Source of the DNA: Paracoccus solventivorans
GTDB lineage: Bacteria > Pseudomonadota > Alphaproteobacteria > Rhodobacterales > Rhodobacteraceae
Length of the DNA: 64,000 nt
Direction of reading: 5' to 3'
Assembly (NCBI RefSeq): GCF_900142875.1
Contig: NZ_FRCK01000008.1
Location: forward strand, 62,001-126,000
Shown here: one piece after another, positions 11,939 to 20,492 of the stretch
Layout: each line of letters begins with the position of its first letter
Position numbering within the stretch: the stretch's first letter is position 1
Notes under the pieces: model-generated
Seen by the model: the letters and a program-made list of their open reading frames with translations, nothing else
Databases searched by the model: none
What the model was told of the DNA's origin: nothing
Translations under genes and position numbers: made by a program

Positions 11939-12718
11939 CTAGTCGCCGATGATGTCGGGGGTCTGCCAGGCCAGGTGCTGGCCGCCGTCGACGCAGATCA
12001 GCTGCCCCGTCACCGCCCGCGCATCCAGAAGATACAGCAGCGCGCGCGCAATGTCATCCGCATCGCCGCCCCGTTGCAGGATGGTGGCGGCGCGCTGGCG
12101 GGCGAAATGCCCGGCGCTTTGGCGGGCGCCCTGCAGGGTGGGGCCGGGGCCGATGGCGTTGACGCGGATCCGCGGCGCCAGTGCCTGCGCCGAGGTGCGG
12201 GTCAGCGCCCACAGCCCGGCCTTGGCCAGCGAATAGGTGATGAACTCGGGCGTCGGCTTCAGCACCCGCTGGTCGACCAGATTGACGATCAGCCCATGGG
12301 CCTGCGGCTCGGGCCCCGTCTGTGGCGCGGGCGGCAGCTGCCGGGCGAATGCTTGGGTCAGGATGAACGGGGCCCGCAGGTTCGAGCCGAGATGCCGGTC
12401 CCAGCTGTCGCGGGTGGCGGTGGCGATGTTGTCGTATTCAAAGATCGAGGCGTTGTTGACCAGCACCGTCAGCGACCCCATCGCCGCGGCGACGGCCGGG
12501 ATCAGCCCTTGCGTTTCGGCCTCGTCCAGCAGGTCGGCGCGAAAGATGCCGGCGTTGACGCCGAGGGCGCGGGCCTCGGCTGCGGTCGCCTCGGCCTCGG
12601 CCTGCGAGCCCAGGTAATGGATCGCCACGTCATGCCCGCGCCCGGCCAGCGCCAGCGCCATTGCCCGCCCCAGCCGCCGCGCGCCGCCGGTGACCAGCGC
12701 CACCCCACTAGCGGCCAA
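11939..12718 (-). CDS. Short-chain dehydrogenase of the pteridine-reductase (FolM-like) type
   Basis: Classical SDR, about 259 aa. The cofactor loop TGGARRLGRA has the TGxxxRxG form found in pteridine/dihydromonapterin reductases, which prefer NADPH. The catalytic part reads LVDQRVLKPTPEF then YSLAK, so the triad is Asp-Tyr-Lys with Asp in place of the usual Ser, also as in PTR1/FolM. A role in reducing pterins or folates is inferred from these motifs, not proven. The start is uncertain: TTG 12718 overlaps the upstream small gene's stop, and GTG 12706 (VALVTGG) is an alternative. It probably forms one transcript with the small membrane protein and the S49 peptidase. Confidence 0.85.
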   Translation of the reverse strand: MAASGVALVTGGARRLGRAMALALAGRGHDVAIHYLGSQAEAEATAAEARALGVNAGIFRADLLDEAETQGLIPAVAAAMGSLTVLVNNASIFEYDNIATATRDSWDRHLGSNLRAPFILTQAFARQLPPAPQTGPEPQAHGLIVNLVDQRVLKPTPEFITYSLAKAGLWALTRTSAQALAPRIRVNAIGPGPTLQGARQSAGHFARQRAATILQRGGDADDIARALLYLLDARAVTGQLICVDGGQHLAWQTPDIIGD

Positions 12719-12821
12719 GGGGCAGCCCCAGGATACGGGCGATCACCCGGCGGAAACCGGGGCCGAAGGCCAGCGCCAAGGCCAGCATGATCAGCAGGAA
12801 CAGGACGACGATCTTGAGCAT
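12708..12821 (-). CDS. Small single-span membrane protein, 37 aa
   Basis: A short reading frame starts ATG 12821, one base after the S49 peptidase stop (TGA-G-ATG), and ends TAG 12708, overlapping the SDR start. It encodes a hydrophobic helix (MLKIVVLFLLIMLALALAF) followed by a basic amphipathic tail (GFRRVIARILGLPLGR). This fits a one-pass inner-membrane miniprotein. Tight coupling on both sides argues that it is translated. Function is unknown; it may be an accessory to the neighbouring membrane peptidase. It is easily missed because of its size. Confidence 0.6.
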   Translation of the reverse strand: MLKIVVLFLLIMLALALAFGPGFRRVIARILGLPLGR

Positions 12822-12822
12822 C

Positions 12823-13629
12823 TCAACCCCCCGGGGTCAGGCGCGCGAAGGCCGCCCGCTCGGCCGCCGCGTCAAGCAGATCCTCGGCCGAGATGCCGAA
12901 GCGGCGCAGGAACGGGGTGCGCAGGCCATAGGTCAGGAACTGCACATCCTGGCCGAACAGGTCGCGCATGACCGGCTCCAGATGGCCGATGCCGTCGGCC
13001 AGCCCCAGGTCGACCGCCTGCTGGCCGACCCAGACCTCGCCCGTGAACAGGTCGCGGTCGGCGGGCAGCAGGTCGCCGCGGCGCGACTGCACCTGATCCT
13101 TGAAGGCGGCGTGGATCGGCTCCAGCAGCCGGTGCAGCCGGGCGACATCCTCGGGCTGTTCGGGGCGGAACGGGTCCAGCCAGGCCTTGGCGGTGCCGGC
13201 GGTGTGGATGCGCCGCTCGATCCCGTGGCGGGCGATGAAATCCGCAAAGCCGAAGCTCGAGGAGATCACCCCGACCGAGCCGATGACCGAGGAATGATCG
13301 ACCCAGATCTTGTCCGCCGCGGTCGCCAGCCAGTAGCCGCCCGAGGCCGCCACATCCTCGACGAAGACATGCACCGGAACCTTGTGGCGCTCGGCCAGCC
13401 GGCGGATGCGGGCGGCGATCAGCGAGGTCTGCACCGGCGACCCGCCGGGCGAGTTCAGCGCGATGGCCACCGCCGCCGGCCTGCGGCGCCTGAAGGCGCG
13501 GTTGAGCAGCGGCGCCAGCCCGGCATCGGACAGCCCGATCGCGCCCGCACGGGCCGCGGCCCCGATGGCGCCCTGCAGGCGGATGACAGAAACGACGGGC
13601 CGCCGCGGCGACAGGAACGGGATGCGCAT
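12823..13629 (-). CDS. S49-family signal peptide peptidase (SppA/SohB-like)
   Basis: This membrane-associated serine peptidase degrades cleaved signal peptides or membrane-protein fragments. The short form has about 268 aa and a single S49 domain. Visible landmarks are ALNSPGGSP, the nucleophile Ser in VAASGGYW, SSVIGSVGVI, and a Lys in AGTAKAWLDPF at the position of the general base in the single-domain Bacillus-type enzyme. ATG 13629 (MRIPFLSPRR) is preferred; a TTG at 13665 would add 12 residues. It is first gene of the peptidase, 37-aa protein, SDR cluster. Confidence 0.88.
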   Translation of the reverse strand: MRIPFLSPRRPVVSVIRLQGAIGAAARAGAIGLSDAGLAPLLNRAFRRRRPAAVAIALNSPGGSPVQTSLIAARIRRLAERHKVPVHVFVEDVAASGGYWLATAADKIWVDHSSVIGSVGVISSSFGFADFIARHGIERRIHTAGTAKAWLDPFRPEQPEDVARLHRLLEPIHAAFKDQVQSRRGDLLPADRDLFTGEVWVGQQAVDLGLADGIGHLEPVMRDLFGQDVQFLTYGLRTPFLRRFGISAEDLLDAAAERAAFARLTPGG

Positions 13630-13743
13630 GGCAAGCCAGATAAGCCCCACCAGCGCTGCCCGCAAGCGTCGTGATGTGGGGGAGGGGCGTGGGCGGGGGC
13701 GCTGAGAGAGGCTGGGCGGGCGGTAATGTGCCAGCGGTGTCGG

Positions 13744-14392
13744 AACATTGCCAAGAGGGAAGCTAGGTGCCGCGACGTGCGAGGGTGGATGCGGCCCGTC
13801 GAGGGCGCGCTTTGGCGGCCATCGAGGCGTGGGCCGGGCTGGAGTGTTGCCTGTCGCCGGTGGCCTATCGTTTTCAGGTGTGAACCGTTCTTCTTAAGCG
13901 CCCATCGGCGCCGTGTCAGTGCGAAATGGGGGTCGATGGTGGCTGATGCGGCTATCGGTGCAGTTATGCGGAGCGTTGCCGAGAGGACGCTTGGCGCTGT
14001 GACTTGGGAGGAGTGGGATGCATCGCCGCAGCGAGGCGTGCTTTGGCGAACATCGACGCGCAGGCCGGCTGCAGCGTTGTCCGCCACTGGCGGCGTATCG
14101 TCTTCTCAGGCGTCCATCGCCGTCGAGCTTGTGCGGATAGCGGCCGATAATGGCTGGCTATCGGTGTAGCCAGATGGAGCATTACCAAGAGGGCGGCTTG
14201 GTTGTGCGACGCGCAGAAGAGGGGATGCGGAGTCGGAGCGGAGGGGGCTTTGGCGACCATCGGGGTGCGGACCAGGTTGCGGCTTCGTCTGTCTCTGCCG
14301 GCGTGCCGTCTTCTTGAGCGTCCATCGCCGCTGCGCCGGCCCGAAACGGAGCTGATGGCGGCGATGTGGGGTTGCCGGTGCAGCCGTGGTGA
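13744..14392. repeat. Gene-free stretch of three diverged tandem repeats
   Basis: No credible gene lies between 13630 and 14494. The sequence instead shows three successive diverged copies starting near 13744, 13972 and 14178 (periods about 228 and 206). Each begins with a version of AGCATTACCAAGAGGG. About 65 bp later each has GCTTTGGCGACCATCG, and after about 80 more TCTTCTTGAGCGTCCATCGCC. Copy 3 trails into unrelated sequence near 14392. The weak open frames here show no coding character. Confidence 0.7.
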
Positions 14393-14494
14393 GCCTGGAG
14401 GCAGCCGTGCTGTCCGGTCTGTGGTCCGGAGGTTCCCGCTCCCGCCTGTCGTCTGGAGGTATCCCCGGCTGGGCCCGTCAGCTCCGAAATGCAG

Positions 14495-14517
14495 AACGCG
14501 CCCCGGTGGGGCGCGTT
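14495..14517 (-). terminator. Terminator of the petABC operon
   Basis: Perfect 10-bp stem AACGCGCCCC / GGGGCGCGTT with a GGT loop, placed 23 bases after the petC stop. On the minus strand it is followed by CTGCATTT, a weak T tract. Confidence 0.75.
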
Positions 14518-14539
14518 CGGTGGTTTCTTGGGGCAGGGG

Positions 14540-15988
14540 TCAGCGGTCGCTGCCGGCGACTTCGTCGCGGTGCTTGATCGGCCACCACAGGCGCTTGTTG
14601 GTCAGGTACAGCAGCACCGTCAGCACGATCAGGAACAGGACCGCGACCAGGCCGGACTGCTTGCGCTCCATCATCTTGGGCTCGGCGGTCCACATCAGGA
14701 ACGCCGAGATGTCCTGCGCCATGCTGTTCAGGTCGGTGGGCGAGCCGTCCTCGTAGGTGACCTGATCGTCCGACAGCGGCGGCGCCATCGAGATCCAGCC
14801 GCCGGGGAAGGCGGTGTTCTCGTACAGCACCGTGCCGGCCTGCTCCATCTCTTCGCCGGTGTAGCCGGTCAGGATCGAGTAGATGTACTCGGGCCCGCCG
14901 ATGCCGTGGAACAGCTGGTTGATCCCGGTCCCGTAGGGGCCGTGGAAGCCGGCGCGGGCCTTGGCCATCAGCGACAGGTCCGGCCCCATGCCCTCGCCCT
15001 CGATGGTCGGGAACATGTCGGTCGGCTCGCGCGGGCGCTCGTCGTCCAGCTCGGGATCGAAGATCGACAGCTCGCCGGCATAGGCGCGCATCTGATCTTC
15101 GGGCAGCTGGGGGCCGTTGGGGTCCGAGAGGGTGCGCAGCGGCACCTGCTTCATCCCGTGGCAGCCGGCGCAGACCTCGGTGTAGACCTGCAGGCCGCGC
15201 TGCAGCTGCAGCTGGTCGTAGGTGCCGAACGGACCTTCGAAGCTGAAGGAGACGTCGTGGATGACCTGGTCGTGGGTGGCGGCCTCGGTCGCTTCCGCGG
15301 CTTCGTCGATCTGCGGGGCGTCCTCCTCGGTGGAGTCTTCCGCGACGGCGACATCCTCGGTCAGATCTTCCGCAGCGGCTTCGTCCTCGACAGCCTCGGC
15401 CGGGGCCTCGTCCTCGGTCGCCTCGTCCTGGGCGGCTTCCTCGTCGGCGGCAGCTTCCTCGGCGGGGGCTTCCTCGACCGCTTCGTCCTCGGCGGCGGGT
15501 TCGGCTTCGGCGGCTTCCTCGGCAGGGGCCTCGTCAGCCGGCGCCTCGTCGGCCGCGGCTTCTTCCGCCGGAGCTTCTTCCGCCGGTGCCTCGGCCGCGG
15601 GTTCCTCTGCCGGGGCTTCGGCCGCAGCCTCTTCCGCGGCCGGTTCCTCGGTCGTGGCCGGTGTAGCCGTGTCGGCCGCCTGGGCGGTGACCTCGGCCGC
15701 AGTCTGCGGCTCGGGTTCGGCAGTCACCGGCGCCGGTTCCGCGGCGACCGGCGCAGCGGTGGCGGCCGGAGCCGCCGGGGCAGGGGCAGCCGGGGCCGCG
15801 CCGGTGGTCTCGACCGTGCTCGAGCCGTCGGGCAGCCGGGTGACGGTGGTGCCGGGGCCGGTCGGGACCGGCGCCTGGGTGCCGGGCTCGTTCAGCGGCA
15901 CCGTGACGGTGGTCGTGCTCTGCGCGTTCGCCGCCATCCCGAGGGACAGGGCCGCGACCGCCGTGAGTGTGACGTTTCTCAGGGACAT
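14540..15988 (-). CDS. petC: Cytochrome c1 of the bc1 complex, with long acidic insert
   Basis: The haem c subunit passes electrons from the Rieske cluster to soluble or membrane cytochrome c. The 482 aa comprise a signal peptide (about 1-22, ending NAQ) and then about 200 residues of Ala/Glu/Pro-rich, strongly acidic low-complexity sequence (about 60-250). The mature haem domain follows, with CAGCH as the haem-binding site and WISMAPPL providing the axial Met. One C-terminal anchor helix ([18 protein letters not shown]) ends the protein. The acidic segment is the Paracoccus hallmark; most bacterial c1 proteins are near 260-290 aa. It is third gene of petABC, 12 bp after petB. Confidence 0.97.
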   Translation of the reverse strand: MSLRNVTLTAVAALSLGMAANAQSTTTVTVPLNEPGTQAPVPTGPGTTVTRLPDGSSTVETTGAAPAAPAPAAPAATAAPVAAEPAPVTAEPEPQTAAEVTAQAADTATPATTEEPAAEEAAAEAPAEEPAAEAPAEEAPAEEAAADEAPADEAPAEEAAEAEPAAEDEAVEEAPAEEAAADEEAAQDEATEDEAPAEAVEDEAAAEDLTEDVAVAEDSTEEDAPQIDEAAEATEAATHDQVIHDVSFSFEGPFGTYDQLQLQRGLQVYTEVCAGCHGMKQVPLRTLSDPNGPQLPEDQMRAYAGELSIFDPELDDERPREPTDMFPTIEGEGMGPDLSLMAKARAGFHGPYGTGINQLFHGIGGPEYIYSILTGYTGEEMEQAGTVLYENTAFPGGWISMAPPLSDDQVTYEDGSPTDLNSMAQDISAFLMWTAEPKMMERKQSGLVAVLFLIVLTVLLYLTNKRLWWPIKHRDEVAGSDR

Positions 15989-16000
15989 TCGCGCCTCTCC

Positions 16001-17326
16001 TTACTCGGCGGGGTGGGTAGCGCGACCGTAGTGCGCGTCAAAGTCTTCCTCGATCGTGTTCGGAATCGGCAGCGGCCGCTCGATCACGCCAAGGAGGGGC
16101 AGGATCACCAGGAAATAGGCGAACCAGTAGGCGGCGCCGGCAAGGGCGATATAGGGGTAGATCCCTTCTGCCGGCATCGCCCCCGCCCAGGTCAGGACCA
16201 CGAAGTCGACGGCCAGCAGCCAGAACCACCACTTGAACTGCGGGCGGTAGCGGCCCGAGCGCACGCGCGAGGTGTCAAGCCACGGCACCAGCGCCATCAC
16301 GATGATCGCGCCGAACATCGCGATCACGCCGAAGAACTTGGCGTCCACGATGCCGAAGGTGATCCAGTTCACCGCCATCACCAGCCAGACGTCGGCGGTG
16401 AAGGCGCGCAGGATCGCGTAGAACGGCAGGAAGTACCATTCGGGCACGATATGCGCGGGCGTGACCAGCGGGTTTGCCTCGACGTAGTTGTCGGGGTGGC
16501 CGAGGTAGTTCGGCATGAAGCCGACCACGGCGAAGAAGATCACCAGCACGATGGCCAGCCCGACCAGGTCCTTGACGACGAAATACGGCCAGAAGGGCAG
16601 GGTGTCGCGCTTGGCTTCCTCTTTCGAGGTGCGGCGCACCTCGATCCCGGTGGGGTTGTTGTTGCCGGTGGTGTGGAAGGCCCAGAAGTGCACCACGACC
16701 AGGGCGGCGATCACGAAGGGCACCAGATAATGCAGCGAGAAGAAGCGGTTGAGCGTGGCGTTGTCCACGGCCGGGCCGCCCAGCAGCCAGGTCTGGATCG
16801 CCGGGCCGACGCCTGGAATCGCCCCGAACAGGCCGGTGATCACCGTCGCGCCCCAGAAGGACATCTGCCCCCAGGGCAGCACATAGCCCATGAAGGCGGT
16901 CGCCATCATCGCGATGTAGATCAGCATCCCGACGATCCAGGTGATCTCGCGCGGGGCCTTGTAACTGCCGTAGTACAGCCCGCGGAAGATGTGGATATAG
17001 ACCGCCAGGAAGAACAGCGAGGCGCCGTTGGCGTGCAGGTAGCGCAGGAAATATCCGCCGTTGACGTTGCGCATGATATGCTCGACCGAGCCGAAGGCCA
17101 GGTCGACATGGGGGGTGTAGTGCATCGCCAGCACGATGCCGGTGGCCAGCTGCAGCACCAGGCAGAAGGTCAGCACGATGCCCCAGATCCACCACCAGTT
17201 CAGGTTCCGGGGGGTGGGCAGGGTGACGAAATCGACCAGCAGCCGCACGATCGGCAGGCGGCGGTCGATCCAGCGTTCGGCTGAGGTCTTGGGTTCGTAG
17301 TGATCGGTCGGAATACCGGCGGACAT
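16001..17326 (-). CDS. petB: Cytochrome b of the bc1 complex
   Basis: This membrane subunit carries haems bL and bH and the Qo and Qi quinone sites. The 441 aa include eight membrane helices. Landmarks are TPRNLNWWW near the start, [22 protein letters not shown] (Qo region), FSLHYLVPF and the Qo-site PEWY in [11 protein letters not shown]. The length matches P. denitrificans cytochrome b (about 440 aa). It is co-transcribed with petA (11 bp upstream) and petC (12 bp downstream). Confidence 0.97.
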   Translation of the reverse strand: MSAGIPTDHYEPKTSAERWIDRRLPIVRLLVDFVTLPTPRNLNWWWIWGIVLTFCLVLQLATGIVLAMHYTPHVDLAFGSVEHIMRNVNGGYFLRYLHANGASLFFLAVYIHIFRGLYYGSYKAPREITWIVGMLIYIAMMATAFMGYVLPWGQMSFWGATVITGLFGAIPGVGPAIQTWLLGGPAVDNATLNRFFSLHYLVPFVIAALVVVHFWAFHTTGNNNPTGIEVRRTSKEEAKRDTLPFWPYFVVKDLVGLAIVLVIFFAVVGFMPNYLGHPDNYVEANPLVTPAHIVPEWYFLPFYAILRAFTADVWLVMAVNWITFGIVDAKFFGVIAMFGAIIVMALVPWLDTSRVRSGRYRPQFKWWFWLLAVDFVVLTWAGAMPAEGIYPYIALAGAAYWFAYFLVILPLLGVIERPLPIPNTIEEDFDAHYGRATHPAE

Positions 17327-17337
17327 CGTCGCGCTCC

Positions 17338-17910
17338 TCAGCCCAGCTTGATGGTGGTGTCGTCCAGGAAGGCGGCGACGGGGATATGCATGTTCTGCGG
17401 GGCCGGGCCGCGGCGGATCCGCCCCGAGGCGTCGTAGTGCGAGCCGTGGCAGGGGCAGAACCAGCCCTGGTAGTCACCGGCGCCGTCGCCGATCGGCACG
17501 CAGCCCAGATGGGTGCAGACGCCGATCTGGACCAGCCAGCGGCCCTCGTCGTCCAGCGTGCGGTTGATGTCGTCGGCGTTCGAGCCCGGCTTGTTGGGGT
17601 TCTGCGACTGATGGTCGATCAGCGCGGCGCCGTCGTCGGCGCGGGCGCGGTCGATTTCCTCTTGGGTGCGGTGGCGGATGAACACCGGCTTGCCCAGCCA
17701 CTTGACGGTCAGCTGGGTGCCCTCTTCGACGCCGCTGATATCCACCTGGATCGAGGAAAGGGCCTGCACGTCGGCCGAGGGGTTCATCTGGTTGATCAGG
17801 GTCCAGGCGGCTGCCCCGGCCGCAACGGCGCCGGCACCGGCGGTTGCGTAATAGAGGAAGTCCCTCCGGGTGGCGCCGTGGTCTCCTGCGTGGTCTTCAG
17901 CGTGGGACAC
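17338..17910 (-). CDS. petA: Rieske iron-sulfur subunit of the bc1 complex
   Basis: The [2Fe-2S] protein oxidises ubiquinol at the Qo site. Cluster-binding loops are CTHLGC and CPCHGSH, separated by the usual spacing. The N-terminus carries a Tat-type twin Arg (ATRRDFLYY) before the single membrane anchor. GTG 17910 is chosen because GGAG lies seven bases before it and the resulting protein ([18 protein letters not shown], 190 aa) matches the P. denitrificans length. ATG 17916, two codons upstream, overlaps that Shine-Dalgarno sequence. It is first gene of the operon. Confidence 0.97.
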   Translation of the reverse strand: MSHAEDHAGDHGATRRDFLYYATAGAGAVAAGAAAWTLINQMNPSADVQALSSIQVDISGVEEGTQLTVKWLGKPVFIRHRTQEEIDRARADDGAALIDHQSQNPNKPGSNADDINRTLDDEGRWLVQIGVCTHLGCVPIGDGAGDYQGWFCPCHGSHYDASGRIRRGPAPQNMHIPVAAFLDDTTIKLG

Positions 17911-18210
17911 GGTCATTCTCCAATTCGGGGCCAGCGCGGGTGAGCCGGGCCGATACGACAGGTCGGGCCGCCGCTCTGGACAGCCCTCGCAGGCGCGTTT
18001 CTAGCGGTCAACATTCCGTCAGTCCAGCACCGAGCCGCGCCGCCAGTGCCGCATTTGGCCGCAGTGTGGGATTTTCGACGCGCCGCCGGCAGCCACCTGA
18101 AAACCCGCGATTCCCAGCCGCAGGCGCCTGTTGCGGCGGGTGCGGGCGGTGGCCGCGGACGGCCCGCGGGCACGGCGGGGGCAGGCCAGGACCGGGGCAG
18201 GGCGCATCCC
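17911..18210. other. Promoter region of petABC, no gene seen
   Basis: About 300 bp between the petA start and the end of the anti-sigma gene. It should hold the pet promoter on the minus strand; a TTGACC at about 18006-18011 (minus) is a possible -35 element, with no convincing -10. I see no repeat, RNA gene or coding frame. Confidence 0.4.
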
Positions 18211-18738
18211 TCAGGCCACCACCGCGGTGCCCGAGGGGCGGCGCCCGTCCTCGGCCGGGGGGATGTGGAAGCACAGCACGTTGCGCCGCTGCTCGCGGAA
18301 ATAAAACAGCGACTGCGTCAGGTCGCGGATCATGAACCAGCCGAATCCGCCCTCGCGCAGGGCCGCGATCTCGGGCGGGGGCAGCCGGGCCGGCACCAGG
18401 CAGGACGGCGGCAGCGGGGTGCCGTCGTCGGCGACCGCGCAGGCCAAGCCGCCGGCGTGGCTGGTCACGGTCAGGTGGATGGTGACCGGGGGCAGCCGCC
18501 CCCGCGGCGCGGCGCCCGGGGGATGGCGCCCGTGCTGGACGATGTTGTTCAGCACCTCGGCCATCGCAAGCTCCATCCGGTCCAGGGCATCGGCGGGCAC
18601 GGCGCCGGCAAAGCGCACCCGCAGGTCGATCAGCGCCTGCTGCACGGTCAGCGGCTCGGCCGCCAGGATGCGGTGGAACATCGGCGCCCCGCACGGCCGG
18701 CGGTCGCCGTAGTCGGGGAACGGCATGTCGTCGATCAT
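18211..18738 (-). CDS. RsbW/SpoIIAB-like anti-sigma factor (GHKL ATPase fold)
   Basis: This serine-kinase-type anti-sigma factor would bind either a sigma factor or its STAS antagonist. The protein (175 aa) shows a GHKL ATP-binding fold: the N box ELAMAEVLNNIVQHG, the G1 region CAVADDGTPLPP and a G2-like EGGFGWFMIRDL. Its ATG overlaps the stop of the upstream STAS gene by four bases, so the pair is co-translated, as is usual in partner-switching modules. No sigma factor, PP2C phosphatase or sensor lies next to it, so the target is unknown. Confidence 0.87.
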   Translation of the reverse strand: MIDDMPFPDYGDRRPCGAPMFHRILAAEPLTVQQALIDLRVRFAGAVPADALDRMELAMAEVLNNIVQHGRHPPGAAPRGRLPPVTIHLTVTSHAGGLACAVADDGTPLPPSCLVPARLPPPEIAALREGGFGWFMIRDLTQSLFYFREQRRNVLCFHIPPAEDGRRPSGTAVVA

Positions 18739-19091
18739 CTGTCGGCCTCGTCGTCCGGGGCGGGAGGGGGAAGAAGCGCATCCGGGTCGCGGTGGATGGT
18801 GAACACCGTGTCCATCCGGGTCAGGCGGAACACCCGGTCCACGTTCGGGGTCAGCCCGGTCAGTTCCAGCCGGTGCCCGTCGGGCAGGATGCGGCGGATC
18901 GCCAGCACCGCCCCCAGCCCCGAGCTGTCCATGAACTGCACCGGCGTCAGGTCCAGCAGGATCCGCGGCCCGTGCCGCGCCGCCACATCGCGCAGCCGGT
19001 CCTTGAAGCGGATGGCGATCGCGGCGTCCAGCCGCGGTTCCTCGACCCGCACCCTGACCCCGTCGTCGATGAGATCTGTATGGAATTGCAT
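18735..19091 (-). CDS. STAS-domain anti-sigma factor antagonist
   Basis: SpoIIAA/RsbV-like protein, 118 aa. The phosphorylation loop MDSSGLGAVLAI carries the conserved Ser whose phosphorylation by the partner kinase would prevent binding. The start MQFHTDLIDDG is set by the length of the STAS fold; further upstream the frame only runs antisense through the thiolase gene. It is coupled by ATGA overlap to the anti-sigma factor. Upstream it faces the thiolase gene, 81 bp away. Confidence 0.87.
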   Translation of the reverse strand: MQFHTDLIDDGVRVRVEEPRLDAAIAIRFKDRLRDVAARHGPRILLDLTPVQFMDSSGLGAVLAIRRILPDGHRLELTGLTPNVDRVFRLTRMDTVFTIHRDPDALLPPPAPDDEADR

Positions 19092-19172
19092 CCCTGACCC
19101 TTGCGGCGAATCCGTCCTTTGCCCCATGGTTAGCCGAAACTCGTTACCAAATCGCAAACAGCCGAGAGTGCC

Positions 19173-20333
19173 ATGCCCGAGGTCTATATCCATGCCGCCG
19201 TCCGCACCCCTATGGGGGGAATGCAGGGCGCCCTTGCCCCCCTGACCGCACCCGAGCTGGGCGCCGCCGCCATCGCCGAGGCGATCGCCCGTGCCGGGGT
19301 GGGCGGCGAGCAGGTCGACGAGGTGCTGATGGGCTGCGTCCTGCCCGCGGGCCAGGGCCAGGCGCCCGCGCGCCAGGCGGCGCTGGGGGCGGGGCTGCCG
19401 CAGTCGGTGCCCGCGGTCACGCTGAACAAGATGTGCGGCTCGGGGATGCAGGCGCTGATGTCGGCCGCCGATTCCATCCGCGCCGGCTCGGCCCGCACCA
19501 TCGTTGCGGGGGGAATGGAGAGCATGACCAACGCCCCCTATCTGCTGCCCAAGATGCGCGGCGGCGCCCGGCTGGGCCACGGGCAGGTGATGGATTCGAT
19601 GTTCCTCGACGGGCTGGAAGATGCCTATGACAAGGGCCGGCTGATGGGCACCTTCGCCGAGGATTGCGCCGCCGAGTTCCAGTTCACCCGGCAGGCGCAG
19701 GACGAATACGCGCTGCGCTCGCTGACCCGGGCCAAGGCCGCGATCGACGAGGGCCGCTTTGCCGGTGAGGTGGTGGGCGTCAAGATCGCGACCCGCGGCG
19801 GCGAGACGCTGGTGGACACCGACGAACAGCCCGGCAACGCCCGCCCCGACAAGATCCCGACCCTGAAGCCGGCGTTCCGCAAGGACGGCACGGTGACGGC
19901 GGCGAACTCGTCCTCGATCTCGGACGGGGCGGCGGCGCTGGTGCTGTCGGACAAGGCCGAGGGCGCCATCGCCCGCATCATGGGCTATGCCGGCCACGCC
20001 CAGGCCCCGGCCGAATTCCCCACCGCCCCGGTCCCCGCCGCCGAAAAACTGCTGGAGAAGCTGGGCTGGAGCAAGGAAGACGTCGACCTGTGGGAGGTGA
20101 ACGAGGCCTTCGCCGTCGTCCCCATGGCCTTCATGCAGAAGATGGGCCTGTCGCCCGAGGTGGTGAACGTGAACGGCGGCGCCTGCGCGCTGGGCCACCC
20201 CATCGGCGCCTCGGGGGCGCGCATCGTGGTCACGCTGATCAACGCGCTGAAGACGCAGGGCAAGAAACGCGGCGTCGCCGCCATCTGCATCGGCGGCGGC
20301 GAGGGCACCGCCATCGCGGTCGAGCTGGTCTGA
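19173..20333 (+). CDS. Acetyl-CoA C-acetyltransferase (thiolase)
   Basis: The enzyme condenses two acetyl-CoA to acetoacetyl-CoA or runs the reverse thiolysis. The 386 aa show nucleophile Cys88 in NKMCGSGMQAL, the NVNGGACALGHPIGASGAR block with the catalytic His, and the second Cys in CIGGGEG. Candidate roles are polyhydroxybutyrate synthesis, ketone-body use or fatty acid degradation. No phaB, CoA transferase or beta-oxidation partner adjoins it, so the pathway cannot be fixed from context. It is convergent with gabD across a repeat-filled gap. Confidence 0.93.
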   Translation: MPEVYIHAAVRTPMGGMQGALAPLTAPELGAAAIAEAIARAGVGGEQVDEVLMGCVLPAGQGQAPARQAALGAGLPQSVPAVTLNKMCGSGMQALMSAADSIRAGSARTIVAGGMESMTNAPYLLPKMRGGARLGHGQVMDSMFLDGLEDAYDKGRLMGTFAEDCAAEFQFTRQAQDEYALRSLTRAKAAIDEGRFAGEVVGVKIATRGGETLVDTDEQPGNARPDKIPTLKPAFRKDGTVTAANSSSISDGAAALVLSDKAEGAIARIMGYAGHAQAPAEFPTAPVPAAEKLLEKLGWSKEDVDLWEVNEAFAVVPMAFMQKMGLSPEVVNVNGGACALGHPIGASGARIVVTLINALKTQGKKRGVAAICIGGGEGTAIAVELV

Positions 20334-20345
20334 TCACGGGCCGCG

Positions 20346-20462
20346 CCGGACCGGGGCTCTGCCCCGGACCCCGGGATATTTTCACACCAAAGACCGCGCC
20401 TGCAGCTCCATGAGGTCTTTGGTGCAGAAATATCCTCGGGGGGAATCGCCGTCAGGCGATGG
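20346..20462. repeat. Dispersed palindromic element, copies 4a and 4b in facing orientation
   Basis: Two units face each other between the convergent thiolase and gabD genes. On minus: TGGTGTGAAAATATCCC followed by GGGG-rich arms (20346-20394). On plus: GGTCTTTGGTG, then AAATATCC and GGGGGG...CCCCCC arms (about 20413-20482). The heads CACCAAAGACC and GGTCTTTGGTG pair perfectly (11 bp), giving one large cruciform-capable structure that probably also ends transcription from both sides. Confidence 0.7.
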
Positions 20463-20492
20463 GGGGCAGACAGCCCCCCTTCTTTTTCCGGT

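Noticed and set aside
13726..14756. Small open frames in the repeat stretch before petC
   Set aside because: No ribosome sites, no domain, Arg/Ser/Trp-rich translations, and they cross repeat units without consistent phase.
14489..17284. 931-codon plus-strand frame opposite petABC
   Set aside because: Shadow of the pet genes; low-complexity Gly/Arg/His translation with no domain.
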